A stretch of 64,000 bases of DNA from contig JAGI01000002.1 in the NCBI GenBank assembly GCA_000526575.1, positions 2,837,501-2,901,500 of the forward strand, written 5' to 3'. A program made the position numbers and the translations under genes. The notes under the pieces were generated by a model. That model made no database searches and was not told the origin of the DNA. It saw only the letters and a list, made by a program, of their open reading frames with translations. Positions 34,322-43,478 of this stretch are shown one piece after another. The stretch's first letter is position 1, and each line of letters opens with the position of its first letter. This stretch comes from Clostridium sp. 12(A). Lineage in GTDB: Bacteria > Bacillota > Clostridia > Lachnospirales > Lachnospiraceae.

Positions 34322-36748
34322 CTATTTTCCTGATAATTTCTTTTCATATAGTTTGTTCGCCTTTGCATTGGTAAAATATCCGCCAATGATCTTTTTGATT
34401 CCTTTAAAGAAATGACCATTTGCCGCCAGGACCATTCCTTCTGCCATTTCCATACTGACTGCACCATTTGTCATTTTTGCTATGCCGCGAAATGGGATAT
34501 TGTAAATAAAAATAAGGTTCAGATTCGGCTTTCCCTTTGCTTCACTTCTGTTCTTTAAGCCTGTCAGAATGCGATAAACCAGTCTTGCCAGGGGGCTTTT
34601 TGCCCCATGCATCTGGCAGAGAGCGTCATTTAGACTCAGAGCATCTGACCGGATTTCATTTGGCACGGTATGGCCTAACAGGGCTTCAAATTCTTCCGTT
34701 TCTACGTCTCTTACGGCTGCCGTGTAATAGGATTTCATTTTTTCCGGGTCATAGGGAAGAATCTCAGTCGTCCCTACTACTTCTATTGTCCCACTTAACC
34801 GCACGTCATCTGCATTGCCGCCAATATGCAGGTTATAGTTACCGGCCTCCACCTCAAACTGTCCGGTTGCTGTATTATAATAGCGGAAGGTCTTATCATC
34901 AAAGGATATGGATACTTGTTTGCTTTCCCCTGCCTTTAAAAATACCTTTGCAAAGCCCTTTAACTCTTTTTCCGGACGGAAGATGGTTTCCCTGGGACCG
35001 CCCACATAAAGCTGGGCCACTTCTTTTCCGTCGACGCTTCCTGTATTGGTCAGAATAAAGCTGACACCTTCCTTTGTGACCGTCAGCTCTGAATATTCAA
35101 AGGTGGTATAGGAAAGACCATATCCAAAGGGATATCGGACGGAAACGCCTGCCGTCTGATAATAGCGGTATCCTACGTACAGGGCTTCCCGGTATTCACT
35201 GTTACGTCCTTTTCCCGGAAAATACCGGAAAGAAGGAGTATCCACATAGGATAAGGGATAGGTCTCATTTAAGTGTCCCGATGGGTTGACTGCCCCTGTG
35301 ATGATATTAAGCATGGCCCCTGGACCTGCCTCACCGCTTAAATAGCCGTGAAGAATGGACTTACAATGCTCTTCCCAGGGCATCTCTATAGCGGAGCCAG
35401 CACTGATAATACCAACAATGGATGGATTCACCTCTTCCAGGGACATAAGAAGTCTTATCTGGTTTTCCGGGATTCTCATGTGGCTTCGGTCCATTCCTTC
35501 TGTCTCGCTTAATTCATCGAGTCCAAAGCAGTAAAGAACTACGTCCGCATGCTTTGCCAGCTCAACGGCCTGGGACTCCAGGGAGCTGTTTTCCCTTCCA
35601 CTTCGTTCATAGCCATTTGCCACTCCCACCACCTGTAAGGGATACTTAGAGATAACCCCTTCCATAGTTTCCAGTCCTATTGGATTTACCAGAGAGGAAC
35701 CCGCTCCCTGATACCGGGGTTTTACTGCAAAGTCTCCAATCAGGGCCACCTTACAGCCTGATGGCAGGGGCAGTAGGGACTCCTGGTTCTTAAGGAGTAC
35801 GATGCTTTCTTCTGCCCCCCTTTCCGCCAGTCTGTGATGCTCCTTCTGATTAAAGGTGGTTTTCCGTTCGCTGCTTTTCCTTGTCAGATCAAACACAGCG
35901 CTTAAAACACCATCGACGCAAGAATCCAGCTCTTCCATGGTCAGACTGCCCTCATCTATGGCTTTTAGAAGCCCTCTTGCAGAATCAAGCCCTGGAGACG
36001 GCATCTCTAAATGGGAACCAGCCGCCACACCTTTCACATGGTCGTTAGAACCGCCCCAATCCGTGACCACAAGGCCGTCAAAGCCCCAGTCATCTCTTAA
36101 GATATCCTTTAAGAGATGCTTATTTTCATTGGCATAGGTTCCGTTCACCTCATTGTAGCTGGTCATTATGGCTTTTGCATTGCCTTCCTTTACTGCAATT
36201 TCAAACCCTTCCAGGTAGATTTCCCTTAAGGTCCGCTCATCGACTACGGAATTCATTGCCATTCGACGAAGCTCCTGATTATTGACTGCAAAATGCTTGG
36301 GGCAGGCGTACACGCCCTGGTTCTGGATTCCTCTGACGTAAGAGGCTGCCAGCTTTCCCCCATGATAAGGGTCTTCGGAGAAATACTCAAAGTTTCTTCC
36401 GCAGAGGGGATTTCTCTTAATATTAAGTCCCGGTCCTAAGAGAACATTCACCCCCTGGGAGTTTGCTTCCTCTCCAAGGGCATTGCCGATCTCCTCACAA
36501 AGGGCCTCATCCCAGCTGTTTGCAACAGCGGCTGCCGTTGGAAAGCAGGTGGCGGGCAGGGAGGGATTAAGCCCCAAGTGGTCTCCCTCACTTGCCTGCC
36601 TCCGGACCCCGTGGGGTCCGTCAGCCAGGAAGATGGAAGGGATGGATAAGCGGTCAATGCTACGAGTCTCCCATACGTTTTTTCCGCTTAGGATGGCCGC
36701 CTTTTCTTCCAGTGTCATGGTATCTAAAAAATTTTTATGCTTCATCAT
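34322..36748 (-). CDS. Glycoside hydrolase family 3 beta-glycosidase, canonical domain order
   Basis: 808 residues. The catalytic barrel comes first, with substrate-binding KHFAVNNQE and nucleophile Asp230 in VVTDWGG. The alpha/beta sandwich (IVLLKNQESLLPL onward), a fibronectin-III-like domain and a ~110-residue C-terminal extension of unknown role follow. No signal peptide, so it is probably cytoplasmic. Beta-glucosidase or beta-xylosidase specificity cannot be decided. Its start overlaps the 3' end of the second GH3 gene by 14 bases. Confidence 0.9.
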   Translation of the reverse strand: MMKHKNFLDTMTLEEKAAILSGKNVWETRSIDRLSIPSIFLADGPHGVRRQASEGDHLGLNPSLPATCFPTAAAVANSWDEALCEEIGNALGEEANSQGVNVLLGPGLNIKRNPLCGRNFEYFSEDPYHGGKLAASYVRGIQNQGVYACPKHFAVNNQELRRMAMNSVVDERTLREIYLEGFEIAVKEGNAKAIMTSYNEVNGTYANENKHLLKDILRDDWGFDGLVVTDWGGSNDHVKGVAAGSHLEMPSPGLDSARGLLKAIDEGSLTMEELDSCVDGVLSAVFDLTRKSSERKTTFNQKEHHRLAERGAEESIVLLKNQESLLPLPSGCKVALIGDFAVKPRYQGAGSSLVNPIGLETMEGVISKYPLQVVGVANGYERSGRENSSLESQAVELAKHADVVLYCFGLDELSETEGMDRSHMRIPENQIRLLMSLEEVNPSIVGIISAGSAIEMPWEEHCKSILHGYLSGEAGPGAMLNIITGAVNPSGHLNETYPLSYVDTPSFRYFPGKGRNSEYREALYVGYRYYQTAGVSVRYPFGYGLSYTTFEYSELTVTKEGVSFILTNTGSVDGKEVAQLYVGGPRETIFRPEKELKGFAKVFLKAGESKQVSISFDDKTFRYYNTATGQFEVEAGNYNLHIGGNADDVRLSGTIEVVGTTEILPYDPEKMKSYYTAAVRDVETEEFEALLGHTVPNEIRSDALSLNDALCQMHGAKSPLARLVYRILTGLKNRSEAKGKPNLNLIFIYNIPFRGIAKMTNGAVSMEMAEGMVLAANGHFFKGIKKIIGGYFTNAKANKLYEKKLSGK

Positions 36749-39632
36749 TTTTTCCTTCTAAAACTGCCTCTTCTGTCACTTCTGATTCCCGTTTGGCTTT
36801 ATAGCGCTTCCACATGAAAAGCTCCAGATAGACAAGACCGGCAGCCAATATAACATCAATTCCAATGGCTAAAATCTGCCAGCTCATCAAACCGCCTTTT
36901 GCGTTATTTCCTTCGTAAGCCCTGCTGTTGACTACGGTATACATAATGTTCTTTGCAGACTGTCTCATGGCCTTTATACTGGTGGCGCTTTCTGTATCCT
37001 TTAAATGGTTTGTTTCCGTATCATAAGCGACCAGCATGGCATCGTTTCCGTTTCTGATTTCCTGGTCCGCATTCTGGTAACCGTAGCCGCCAAAATAATC
37101 GGTGAGCACAAAGCCCTGAAAGCCCCATTCTCCTCTTAGAACGGTTTTAAGAAGGGCACTGGAGGCACCTGCATACTCGGTTCCGATATAGTTAAAGGAT
37201 GACATGACAGCTTTCGCACCACCCTCTTTTACCGCTATTTCAAAGGGCTTTAGGTAAATCTCACGGATTGCCTGCTCCTCTGACCAGGTGCAAAGCATGC
37301 TTAAACGGTTGGTCTCCTGATCATTTAATGCAAAGTGCTTGATATAACCGTAAACGCCATGCTCTTCGGCTCCTTTTAAAGCGCTGGCAGCCATCTTGCC
37401 TCCCAGCAGGCCATCCTCTGAGTAATACTCGAAGTTACGTCCTCCAAAGGCAGAACGATGGGTATTCATGGCAGGTGCATACCAGCCTGACACATCCATT
37501 TCATCTGCCATGGCTCCTATGCTTTCACCAAAGGCTTTGGCAATGTCTTCATTCCACGTACAGGCAATCATAACGGCAGAAGGGAAGCCAATGGAGCCTA
37601 CCCCTGTAAAGTTATTGTTAATGGAAGCCGGTCCGTCACAATCCACGGTTCCTACCTTTTTTACGCTCTTGGCTGCAGAGGTCTGATAGCCTCCGATTGC
37701 CACCATGGTATCCATCTCGGTTACTGTAAGCTGGTCAAGCAGCTTCTCCCACTGGGGATCGTCATAAGGAAGTCCCCGCATACTGGCTAGTGTGAGGCCA
37801 TTCTTTGCTCCAGTTACCGGCATCTCATCTGCCGGGTCATTGTAATCCTTAGGGTCATAATTTTTATTGTTTACAAAGGTCTTTTTATATTCCTCCGGCA
37901 TGGTCATGGTCTTTGGAGGTGCCGTCACCTCTTTATAATTGGAGAACCCATCTGCTCTGGAGAGGACCTTTAAGTCGCCTTTGGCTTCCTTAAACTGATT
38001 CACAGCTGCTACTTCGTCGGTAGACCGTGGATTGGATTCGTTATAAACGATTTGGGAAGGAACGTTCATGGTCTGTTCCTCTATGATCCGGTGAGAATCA
38101 TTTCGAATGGAAATGCCGTAATCTCCAGCATCCAGAACGTAACCGCCAGTTCCAGTGGAATCATAAGAGGCCATGTCCTCCGTTCCAAAGGAAATGGTTA
38201 TTGTCTCGGATTCTCCCGGCTTTATCAGGCCGGTTTTCTTGAATGCAGCAAGATTTGCTGTGGCTTTTTCCATTCCTCCGTTGGTATAAGGAGGATTATA
38301 ATAAACCTGAACCACATCTTTTCCAGCCACTTCCCCTGTGTTGGTGACCGTCACATCAAAGGTAATCATACCATCTGCCTCGGTCAGCGCTCCCATCTTC
38401 TGGGTAAATCCTGTGTAGGATAGTCCATAGCCAAAGGGGTAGACGACGGTGTTATCATAGTCAATCAAGCCTTCCTCTGCTGCGGTCTCATAGAAACGGT
38501 ATCCTACATAAATGCCATCTACATAGTTAACAAAGCTCGGATAGGTATCTTCACCTTTAAATGCCTTTCCTGAGAAGTCAGCCATATTGTCATAGGTAAA
38601 GCTTCCAAAGTTGTTATATTCAGGTGTTTTTGTTAAGTCCTTAACAAAGGTATCACTTGTTTTTCCTGATGGATTGATGTCTCCGCTTATGATTTCTCCA
38701 AGAGCTTCGAATCCGGACTGACCGGTTCCAGGACACCAGATGGCACTTTTGATCTGTTTATATTCGTTTAAGAATCCTAGCTCCATGGCATTGGCACCAT
38801 TGTAAACCAGGATAACATTGTCAAAGTTCGAGCAGACCAGATCCACCAGATCTTTTTCTGTCTTGCTCAGCTGAAGATAATGGTCTCCCGCTTCAAAATC
38901 TTTATAATCCTTGGAATTATCTGTATAAGTAACTTTGCTCACATCGGAAGGAAGATCTGCTCCTTCCCCGCCCACACGGGTGATGACCACCATGGCGGTG
39001 TCTGAAAATGACTTGGCGCCTGACAGCATTTCCTGGCTGTAAGAAGTCTTTACCGGTTCGGGAAGTGTCCAGTCCTGGGCCCACATTCCTACACTAGGAC
39101 GATCTGCCCGGTATTCCTTATAAAAATCAGACAATGCGTTGTTTAACTTAAATCCGGCATCTTCAAGTCCCTTTAGCAGGGATACCGTTTCATAGGCATC
39201 AGAGAGTGAACCGGAACCAGTTCCGCCATAGCATGGGTTGGTGGAAGCCCAACCGAATACATTTAAGTTTGCGTCCGCTTTTAGGGGAAGCAGGCTGGAA
39301 TCATTTTTTAACAGTACGATTCCTTCTTCTGCAATTTCTGTGCAAAGCTCCGTAGCTTTATTCGATGTTTCCTCGGTGATGGTTCCGCTTCCAGTGGCAA
39401 GGGAAATAAGGCTTGCCATTGGCCCCCAGCAGATTAAATTCACCGTAATGATGAGAGCCAGAACCATTGCCATAATTCCCTGACTCCGGATCAGATACTT
39501 TTTAGCCCCTATTTTCTTTCTGCATGTGATAAATACGGCAATGATGGCAGCAAGTGCGATGCCAAGACCGATTAAATAGGGCGCACAGAGCTTGACAATA
39601 TTCATGACATCATCAATATTAATCTGTAACAT
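36735..39632 (-). CDS. Membrane-anchored GH3 glycosidase with reversed domain order
   Basis: 965 residues from the ATG at 39632, which follows GGAGGA; a longer reading adds ten residues from the leader. Two membrane helices (about 20-38 and 52-75) open the protein and a third (about 920-940) closes it. Between them the usual GH3 order is inverted. The sandwich domain comes first (EEGIVLLKNDSSLLPL, about 90-400), then a fibronectin-like domain (about 415-525). The catalytic barrel is last, with KHFALNDQE and nucleophile Asp845 in LTDYFGG. Reversed GH3 enzymes are known from Ruminococcus. It would act at the cell surface beside the cytoplasmic GH3. Confidence 0.85.
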   Translation of the reverse strand: MLQINIDDVMNIVKLCAPYLIGLGIALAAIIAVFITCRKKIGAKKYLIRSQGIMAMVLALIITVNLICWGPMASLISLATGSGTITEETSNKATELCTEIAEEGIVLLKNDSSLLPLKADANLNVFGWASTNPCYGGTGSGSLSDAYETVSLLKGLEDAGFKLNNALSDFYKEYRADRPSVGMWAQDWTLPEPVKTSYSQEMLSGAKSFSDTAMVVITRVGGEGADLPSDVSKVTYTDNSKDYKDFEAGDHYLQLSKTEKDLVDLVCSNFDNVILVYNGANAMELGFLNEYKQIKSAIWCPGTGQSGFEALGEIISGDINPSGKTSDTFVKDLTKTPEYNNFGSFTYDNMADFSGKAFKGEDTYPSFVNYVDGIYVGYRFYETAAEEGLIDYDNTVVYPFGYGLSYTGFTQKMGALTEADGMITFDVTVTNTGEVAGKDVVQVYYNPPYTNGGMEKATANLAAFKKTGLIKPGESETITISFGTEDMASYDSTGTGGYVLDAGDYGISIRNDSHRIIEEQTMNVPSQIVYNESNPRSTDEVAAVNQFKEAKGDLKVLSRADGFSNYKEVTAPPKTMTMPEEYKKTFVNNKNYDPKDYNDPADEMPVTGAKNGLTLASMRGLPYDDPQWEKLLDQLTVTEMDTMVAIGGYQTSAAKSVKKVGTVDCDGPASINNNFTGVGSIGFPSAVMIACTWNEDIAKAFGESIGAMADEMDVSGWYAPAMNTHRSAFGGRNFEYYSEDGLLGGKMAASALKGAEEHGVYGYIKHFALNDQETNRLSMLCTWSEEQAIREIYLKPFEIAVKEGGAKAVMSSFNYIGTEYAGASSALLKTVLRGEWGFQGFVLTDYFGGYGYQNADQEIRNGNDAMLVAYDTETNHLKDTESATSIKAMRQSAKNIMYTVVNSRAYEGNNAKGGLMSWQILAIGIDVILAAGLVYLELFMWKRYKAKRESEVTEEAVLEGKNDEA

Positions 39633-39783
39633 TTTTTCATCCTCCTCCATACTGATTGCCACAGTTTTTCGTGGTAATCAGACTTTATCATAAAAAGGAA
39701 GCCTTTAAGTTGTCTCTCCCATAACTGGTCAGTTTTTTTGCATAATCTGCAGGCGGTCTGTCCAAAAAGTAATTTCCTGTTAC

Positions 39784-39814
39784 AAAAAAAGCTTCCGGCA
39801 GGGTCGGAAGCTTT
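39784..39814 (-). terminator. Terminator of the microcompartment regulator genes
   Basis: AAAGCTTCCG and CGGAAGCTTT around a 7-base loop, followed leftwards by seven T residues, 10 bases after the response regulator stop. Confidence 0.85.
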
Positions 39815-39823
39815 AGACATGAC

Positions 39824-40837
39824 TTACAGAGAACATTTTTTGCGCGTTTCACTTTTATATTCTTTCACAGTTACCTTCTCATATTTCTTAAATACCTTGC
39901 TAAAATAGCTGCTTTCATTATAACCAAGGCGAAAGGCTACATCGGCAATGCTGTCCTCGGTAAAATAAAAATACCCTTTTGCCAGGTGTATCTTTTTCAT
40001 ATGAATGTACTCTGTCACACTTACATTAAGCTGCTCACGGAAAATACGGCTTAGATATCCCTGGCTGATGGCACAGTTTTCTATAATAGTGTTAAGAGTA
40101 ATATCTTCTTTGATATGATTTTCTATATAAAGAAATATATTTTCCAACAGGGAATATCGGTTGATGCTGTTTTGCTGAAACAAATAATCCATCACTCGAA
40201 AGAGCCAGAGCTCTGATGTCTTTCTTTCGAGAATCAGTGCTTCATTAATAGGAAACAGCTCTCCAATCTGCACATTTTCATCGTAGACCATTCTGGTGTC
40301 CAAAAGATTCTGTCCAATATAAGTGAAAAGTTTAATCAGTCTTACGGAATCCCCACCTGCCATCTCATAAATACCGTCAATGATTCCGGAAAGACTTCTG
40401 TAAAACTCCCCAAAGTCTTTTTGCCTTAGAAGCATTGCAAGTGCCTCATGATGATTCATAACGGTATCTTCATGATTGGTCTTGTAGTTCTCCAGTATCT
40501 TTTTTAAGTGGCCCCATGTAACGGGTTTCTCCAAAACATCCTTTACTTCATCTCTTGCCATGCTCCGGACAAAAACATGAGTGGAAAAGGCGGAAAGCAT
40601 ATAAATGGTGATCTCCGGATCAGACTGATGAATGATTCTGCCGGCTTCCAGACCTGTCATTCCAGGCATCATCATATCCATAAATACAATGTCTATGGAA
40701 CCTTCTTTGCATGCTCTTACCGCGCTCTCCCCATCGCCTACTACCTGGACTATTTGGAATGATTCATCTCGGGATATTAAAATCTTTAAGGCTTCCTGCA
40801 TTAATATATCATCATCTGCAATCAGAACCCTATACAT
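39824..40837 (-). CDS. Response regulator with AraC-type DNA-binding domain (microcompartment locus)
   Basis: 337 residues. The receiver domain has Asp54 in IVFMDMMMPG, with acidic residues at 8-10 and Lys in VLEKPVT. A helical linker follows (about 125-235), then two AraC helix-turn-helix motifs at the C-terminus (ISQGYLSRIFREQLNVSVTEYI and RLGYNESSYFSKVFKKY in outline). It starts 2 bases after the PocR-domain sensor gene, so they form a pair. It is the likely activator of the dehydratase operon and would bind in the 509-base region around 54938-55446. Confidence 0.9.
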   Translation of the reverse strand: MYRVLIADDDILMQEALKILISRDESFQIVQVVGDGESAVRACKEGSIDIVFMDMMMPGMTGLEAGRIIHQSDPEITIYMLSAFSTHVFVRSMARDEVKDVLEKPVTWGHLKKILENYKTNHEDTVMNHHEALAMLLRQKDFGEFYRSLSGIIDGIYEMAGGDSVRLIKLFTYIGQNLLDTRMVYDENVQIGELFPINEALILERKTSELWLFRVMDYLFQQNSINRYSLLENIFLYIENHIKEDITLNTIIENCAISQGYLSRIFREQLNVSVTEYIHMKKIHLAKGYFYFTEDSIADVAFRLGYNESSYFSKVFKKYEKVTVKEYKSETRKKCSL

Positions 40838-40839
40838 GA

Positions 40840-42171
40840 TTATTCCGTCCTTTCTTCATAATGTTCAGGCCAGATCAGAACGTTTTTGCACCCCTTATTC
40901 CTGGTGCCCTCTGATATGATTTTATACTCTTCACCAAAAAGCCTCCTCATCTTATCCCTGGCATAATCTTTCCCCAAGCTAATGTAATACCCTTCGTGCT
41001 TGTCCTTAAATGCCTCATATTTGGCTTCTAATTCCACTTCTGAAAGACTGGGTCCATCGTCGCTGATCTCAAGGACTATGTTGTTATTCCTTATGGAGCC
41101 TCCTATGGAAATCTTTCCCCCCTGTTTTTTTAATGCAATTCCATTATACAGGGCATCTTGAACAAATGGCAGTAAGATACCGGAAGGCATCTTTCTCATA
41201 TGCATCTCTCTTGGCACCTGAATGGAATAATTAAGCCGGTCTCCCAGCTTCTTTTTTTGAATCAGCAGATAATTTTCTGCATGATCCAGTTCTTTTGATA
41301 TAGGGACAAAGGTACCCTTGTCCATACATTTATATTTAGTATATTCAATAAAAGAACCCAGAAATTCCTGAAATTGTTCTTTATCTTCTATAATGGATAG
41401 GTTCATGAGAGAAGTCATGACATCCATGGTCTCACAGGGATTGAAATTCATCTTCAGTTCCTGGAGTTCCATGTTCTTTTTTGCAATTTCTTTGACTAGG
41501 AGCTGGTTGGCTCCCTGAATTCCTTTTATCCGCTTCTTTAATGCGTCTTCATGTAGATGCTTGCTGACTTCATTTTCACTTAGCTGATTGATTACAAGGA
41601 AAACCAGATTGGCGATATCTAAAAACTTCTCATAGGGAAAAACAGGAATTTCCTTTCGAAACTCCTCACATTTTTCTCTTACCTCTTTTGATTGGTCCGA
41701 ACGCATCACAGAAGCCAGGCGGCTTACAGATTCAGGGGCATCCACACACTGGACCTGTCCCCCGATAAAGCCTCCCAGATAGTGCCCTCTGACAATAATG
41801 GGGATTGCCATCTCTAACAGTCCACAGGGGCAAAAATATACATTGGCCTTTTTTGTGACTGCTGCCTGGATAGATCCAAAGGCATCCGAAGATTTGCAGC
41901 CTTCTATGGCCTCTTTGCTGTTTCGAACCTGATTGCAGAAGCCGGAAAAAAACGTTGCATCCGTAATAGGTTCCCCTCTAAAATCCACCGTAACAAATGC
42001 CACACCGGTAGCTTTTGAAAGACTCTTTTGGATATTCTCCAGCTTTTCCTTTCCAAACAAGTGGATGATATCCAGTTTTGTCATGTTACCGTCTTCATCC
42101 ATACTGAAATAGTCATCTGCGGAATCCGACTGCATCTCGGCTAAATGAAGCAGTTCCTGATATTCTTCCAT
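40840..42171 (-). CDS. PocR-domain sensor protein with degenerate LytS-type kinase module
   Basis: 443 residues. The PocR ligand-binding domain (about 33-195) keeps its four cysteines (Cys79, Cys92, Cys114, Cys116 in YFCPCGL); in PocR this domain senses 1,2-propanediol-type ligands. A coiled coil and a His_kinase/GHKL region follow. The canonical NPHF of LytS-type kinases reads NPCE here, so the phosphoacceptor His is Cys246. The N box (VQDALYNG) and the second G box (YISLGKDY) are also altered. Phosphotransfer is therefore doubtful. It may control the adjacent regulator by binding, or receive a partner kinase. There are no membrane helices. Confidence 0.82.
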   Translation of the reverse strand: MEEYQELLHLAEMQSDSADDYFSMDEDGNMTKLDIIHLFGKEKLENIQKSLSKATGVAFVTVDFRGEPITDATFFSGFCNQVRNSKEAIEGCKSSDAFGSIQAAVTKKANVYFCPCGLLEMAIPIIVRGHYLGGFIGGQVQCVDAPESVSRLASVMRSDQSKEVREKCEEFRKEIPVFPYEKFLDIANLVFLVINQLSENEVSKHLHEDALKKRIKGIQGANQLLVKEIAKKNMELQELKMNFNPCETMDVMTSLMNLSIIEDKEQFQEFLGSFIEYTKYKCMDKGTFVPISKELDHAENYLLIQKKKLGDRLNYSIQVPREMHMRKMPSGILLPFVQDALYNGIALKKQGGKISIGGSIRNNNIVLEISDDGPSLSEVELEAKYEAFKDKHEGYYISLGKDYARDKMRRLFGEEYKIISEGTRNKGCKNVLIWPEHYEERTE

Positions 42172-42249
42172 CCTTATAACCTCTCCTTGCTGCTATGTTT
42201 TATGTCATCTTCTTGTAAATGATTTATTTCTATATCAGAATAACACAAG

Positions 42250-42283
42250 AAGACCGGGCTGTCATATAAAACAGCTCGGTCTT
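42250..42283 (-). terminator. Hairpin between the alcohol dehydrogenase and sensor genes
   Basis: 13-base arms AAGACCGGGCTGT and ACAGCTCGGTCTT with one mismatch, but the following leftward sequence is CTTGTGTT, poor in T. It may be a partial terminator or processing site that lowers regulator expression relative to shell genes. Confidence 0.55.
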
Positions 42284-42292
42284 ATGATATTA

Positions 42293-43435
42293 TTATCCTT
42301 TTCTGCCACTCTTCCTGCCCTCGTAAATATCCAACAGAATTTTCTGTATCCCGGGACCTGCGATTTTAGTAGGGGTGGTGGCAAAACAGGCATCCATAAG
42401 AGCATTATCTACCATATTTTTAAGTTGCTTTTCATATTCCATCCGGTCAATTCCAAGTTCCATAACAGACTCCGGCATCTTCATGCAGCGCATCAGAGCG
42501 GTAATCAGTCCTTTGATTGCTTTTACGGCATCTCTGGAATCTTCCCTTGCTTCTGCTAACTGTACTTTTACAGCAAGTGCGGCATACTTATTCATAATCT
42601 CCTGGCTTGTACAATTATATTCTATTACATGATTTAACAATATAGCATTTGCCAGGCCATGGGGAATGTGAAAGGTTCCCCCAAGCTGATGGGCTATGCT
42701 GTGATTGATACCAAGACCAGCCGTATTAAATGCGATGCCTGCAAGGGTAGAGGCTTCCTGCATCCTGGTTCTGGCTTTTAAATCATTTCCATCCTTGTAG
42801 CAGCCCAGCAGAGATTTTAGTAGTAGCTCTATTGACTTTTCTGCCATGGCATCAGAGAAAGCGTTGGCACCTGTGGCAACATAAGCCTCTAACGCATGGG
42901 TCAGCACATCCATTCCGGTATTTGCTGTAACGGCCTGAGGGACTGACAAGGTCAGCGTGGGATCTAGAACAGCTACATCGGGAAGGATTTCATCGGACGA
43001 AATCAGGTGCTTGCTCTTGTTATCAGGATCTGTTATGACAGAAGCCTGGGTTACCTCTGATCCGGTTCCGCTGGTTGTCGGTACTGCAATAAAGAGGGGC
43101 TTTTTAACCAGTTCTTTTACCATGGAAAAATAAATGATTCCTTTTGCGGTATCAATGGCAGATCCGCCTCCAAAACCTATGACAATCTCCGGTTTTACCT
43201 GATACATCATACAAAGTCCCGATCCTACCACCTGGATGGTGGGATCAGGGATGGCTTTGTCAAATAATTCTACGGCATTGCCGGAACAAAGAATGTCTGT
43301 TAAATACGTAACAGCTCCATTCTCTGAAAGGAACTTATCACAAACGATTAAAATCCGCTTATTTTTTATGCCTTTTAAATACTCTCTTGCCTGCTTGCCT
43401 TCCTGTATTCTGGTTTTCATGGTTACATTTGACAT
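42293..43435 (-). CDS. Iron-containing alcohol dehydrogenase of the microcompartment (PduQ-like)
   Basis: 380 residues. The nucleotide-binding motif GGGSAIDTAKG is at 89-99, and the iron ligands Asp176, His180, His245 and His259 are all in place. It would reduce part of the aldehyde (propionaldehyde if the substrate is 1,2-propanediol) to the alcohol, regenerating NAD+ for the aldehyde dehydrogenase inside the shell. There is no obvious N-terminal targeting helix. It is the last enzyme gene before the hairpin, 43 bases after pduP. Confidence 0.92.
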   Translation of the reverse strand: MSNVTMKTRIQEGKQAREYLKGIKNKRILIVCDKFLSENGAVTYLTDILCSGNAVELFDKAIPDPTIQVVGSGLCMMYQVKPEIVIGFGGGSAIDTAKGIIYFSMVKELVKKPLFIAVPTTSGTGSEVTQASVITDPDNKSKHLISSDEILPDVAVLDPTLTLSVPQAVTANTGMDVLTHALEAYVATGANAFSDAMAEKSIELLLKSLLGCYKDGNDLKARTRMQEASTLAGIAFNTAGLGINHSIAHQLGGTFHIPHGLANAILLNHVIEYNCTSQEIMNKYAALAVKVQLAEAREDSRDAVKAIKGLITALMRCMKMPESVMELGIDRMEYEKQLKNMVDNALMDACFATTPTKIAGPGIQKILLDIYEGRKSGRKG

Positions 43436-43478
43436 CTGCGTTTCTCCTTCTTATTCCAAGAATATAAGCCGAACCGCT

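Noticed and set aside
34537-35058. Rightward open frame of 173 residues inside the GH3 gene
   Set aside because: It is antisense to well-conserved GH3 sequence and has no start signals.
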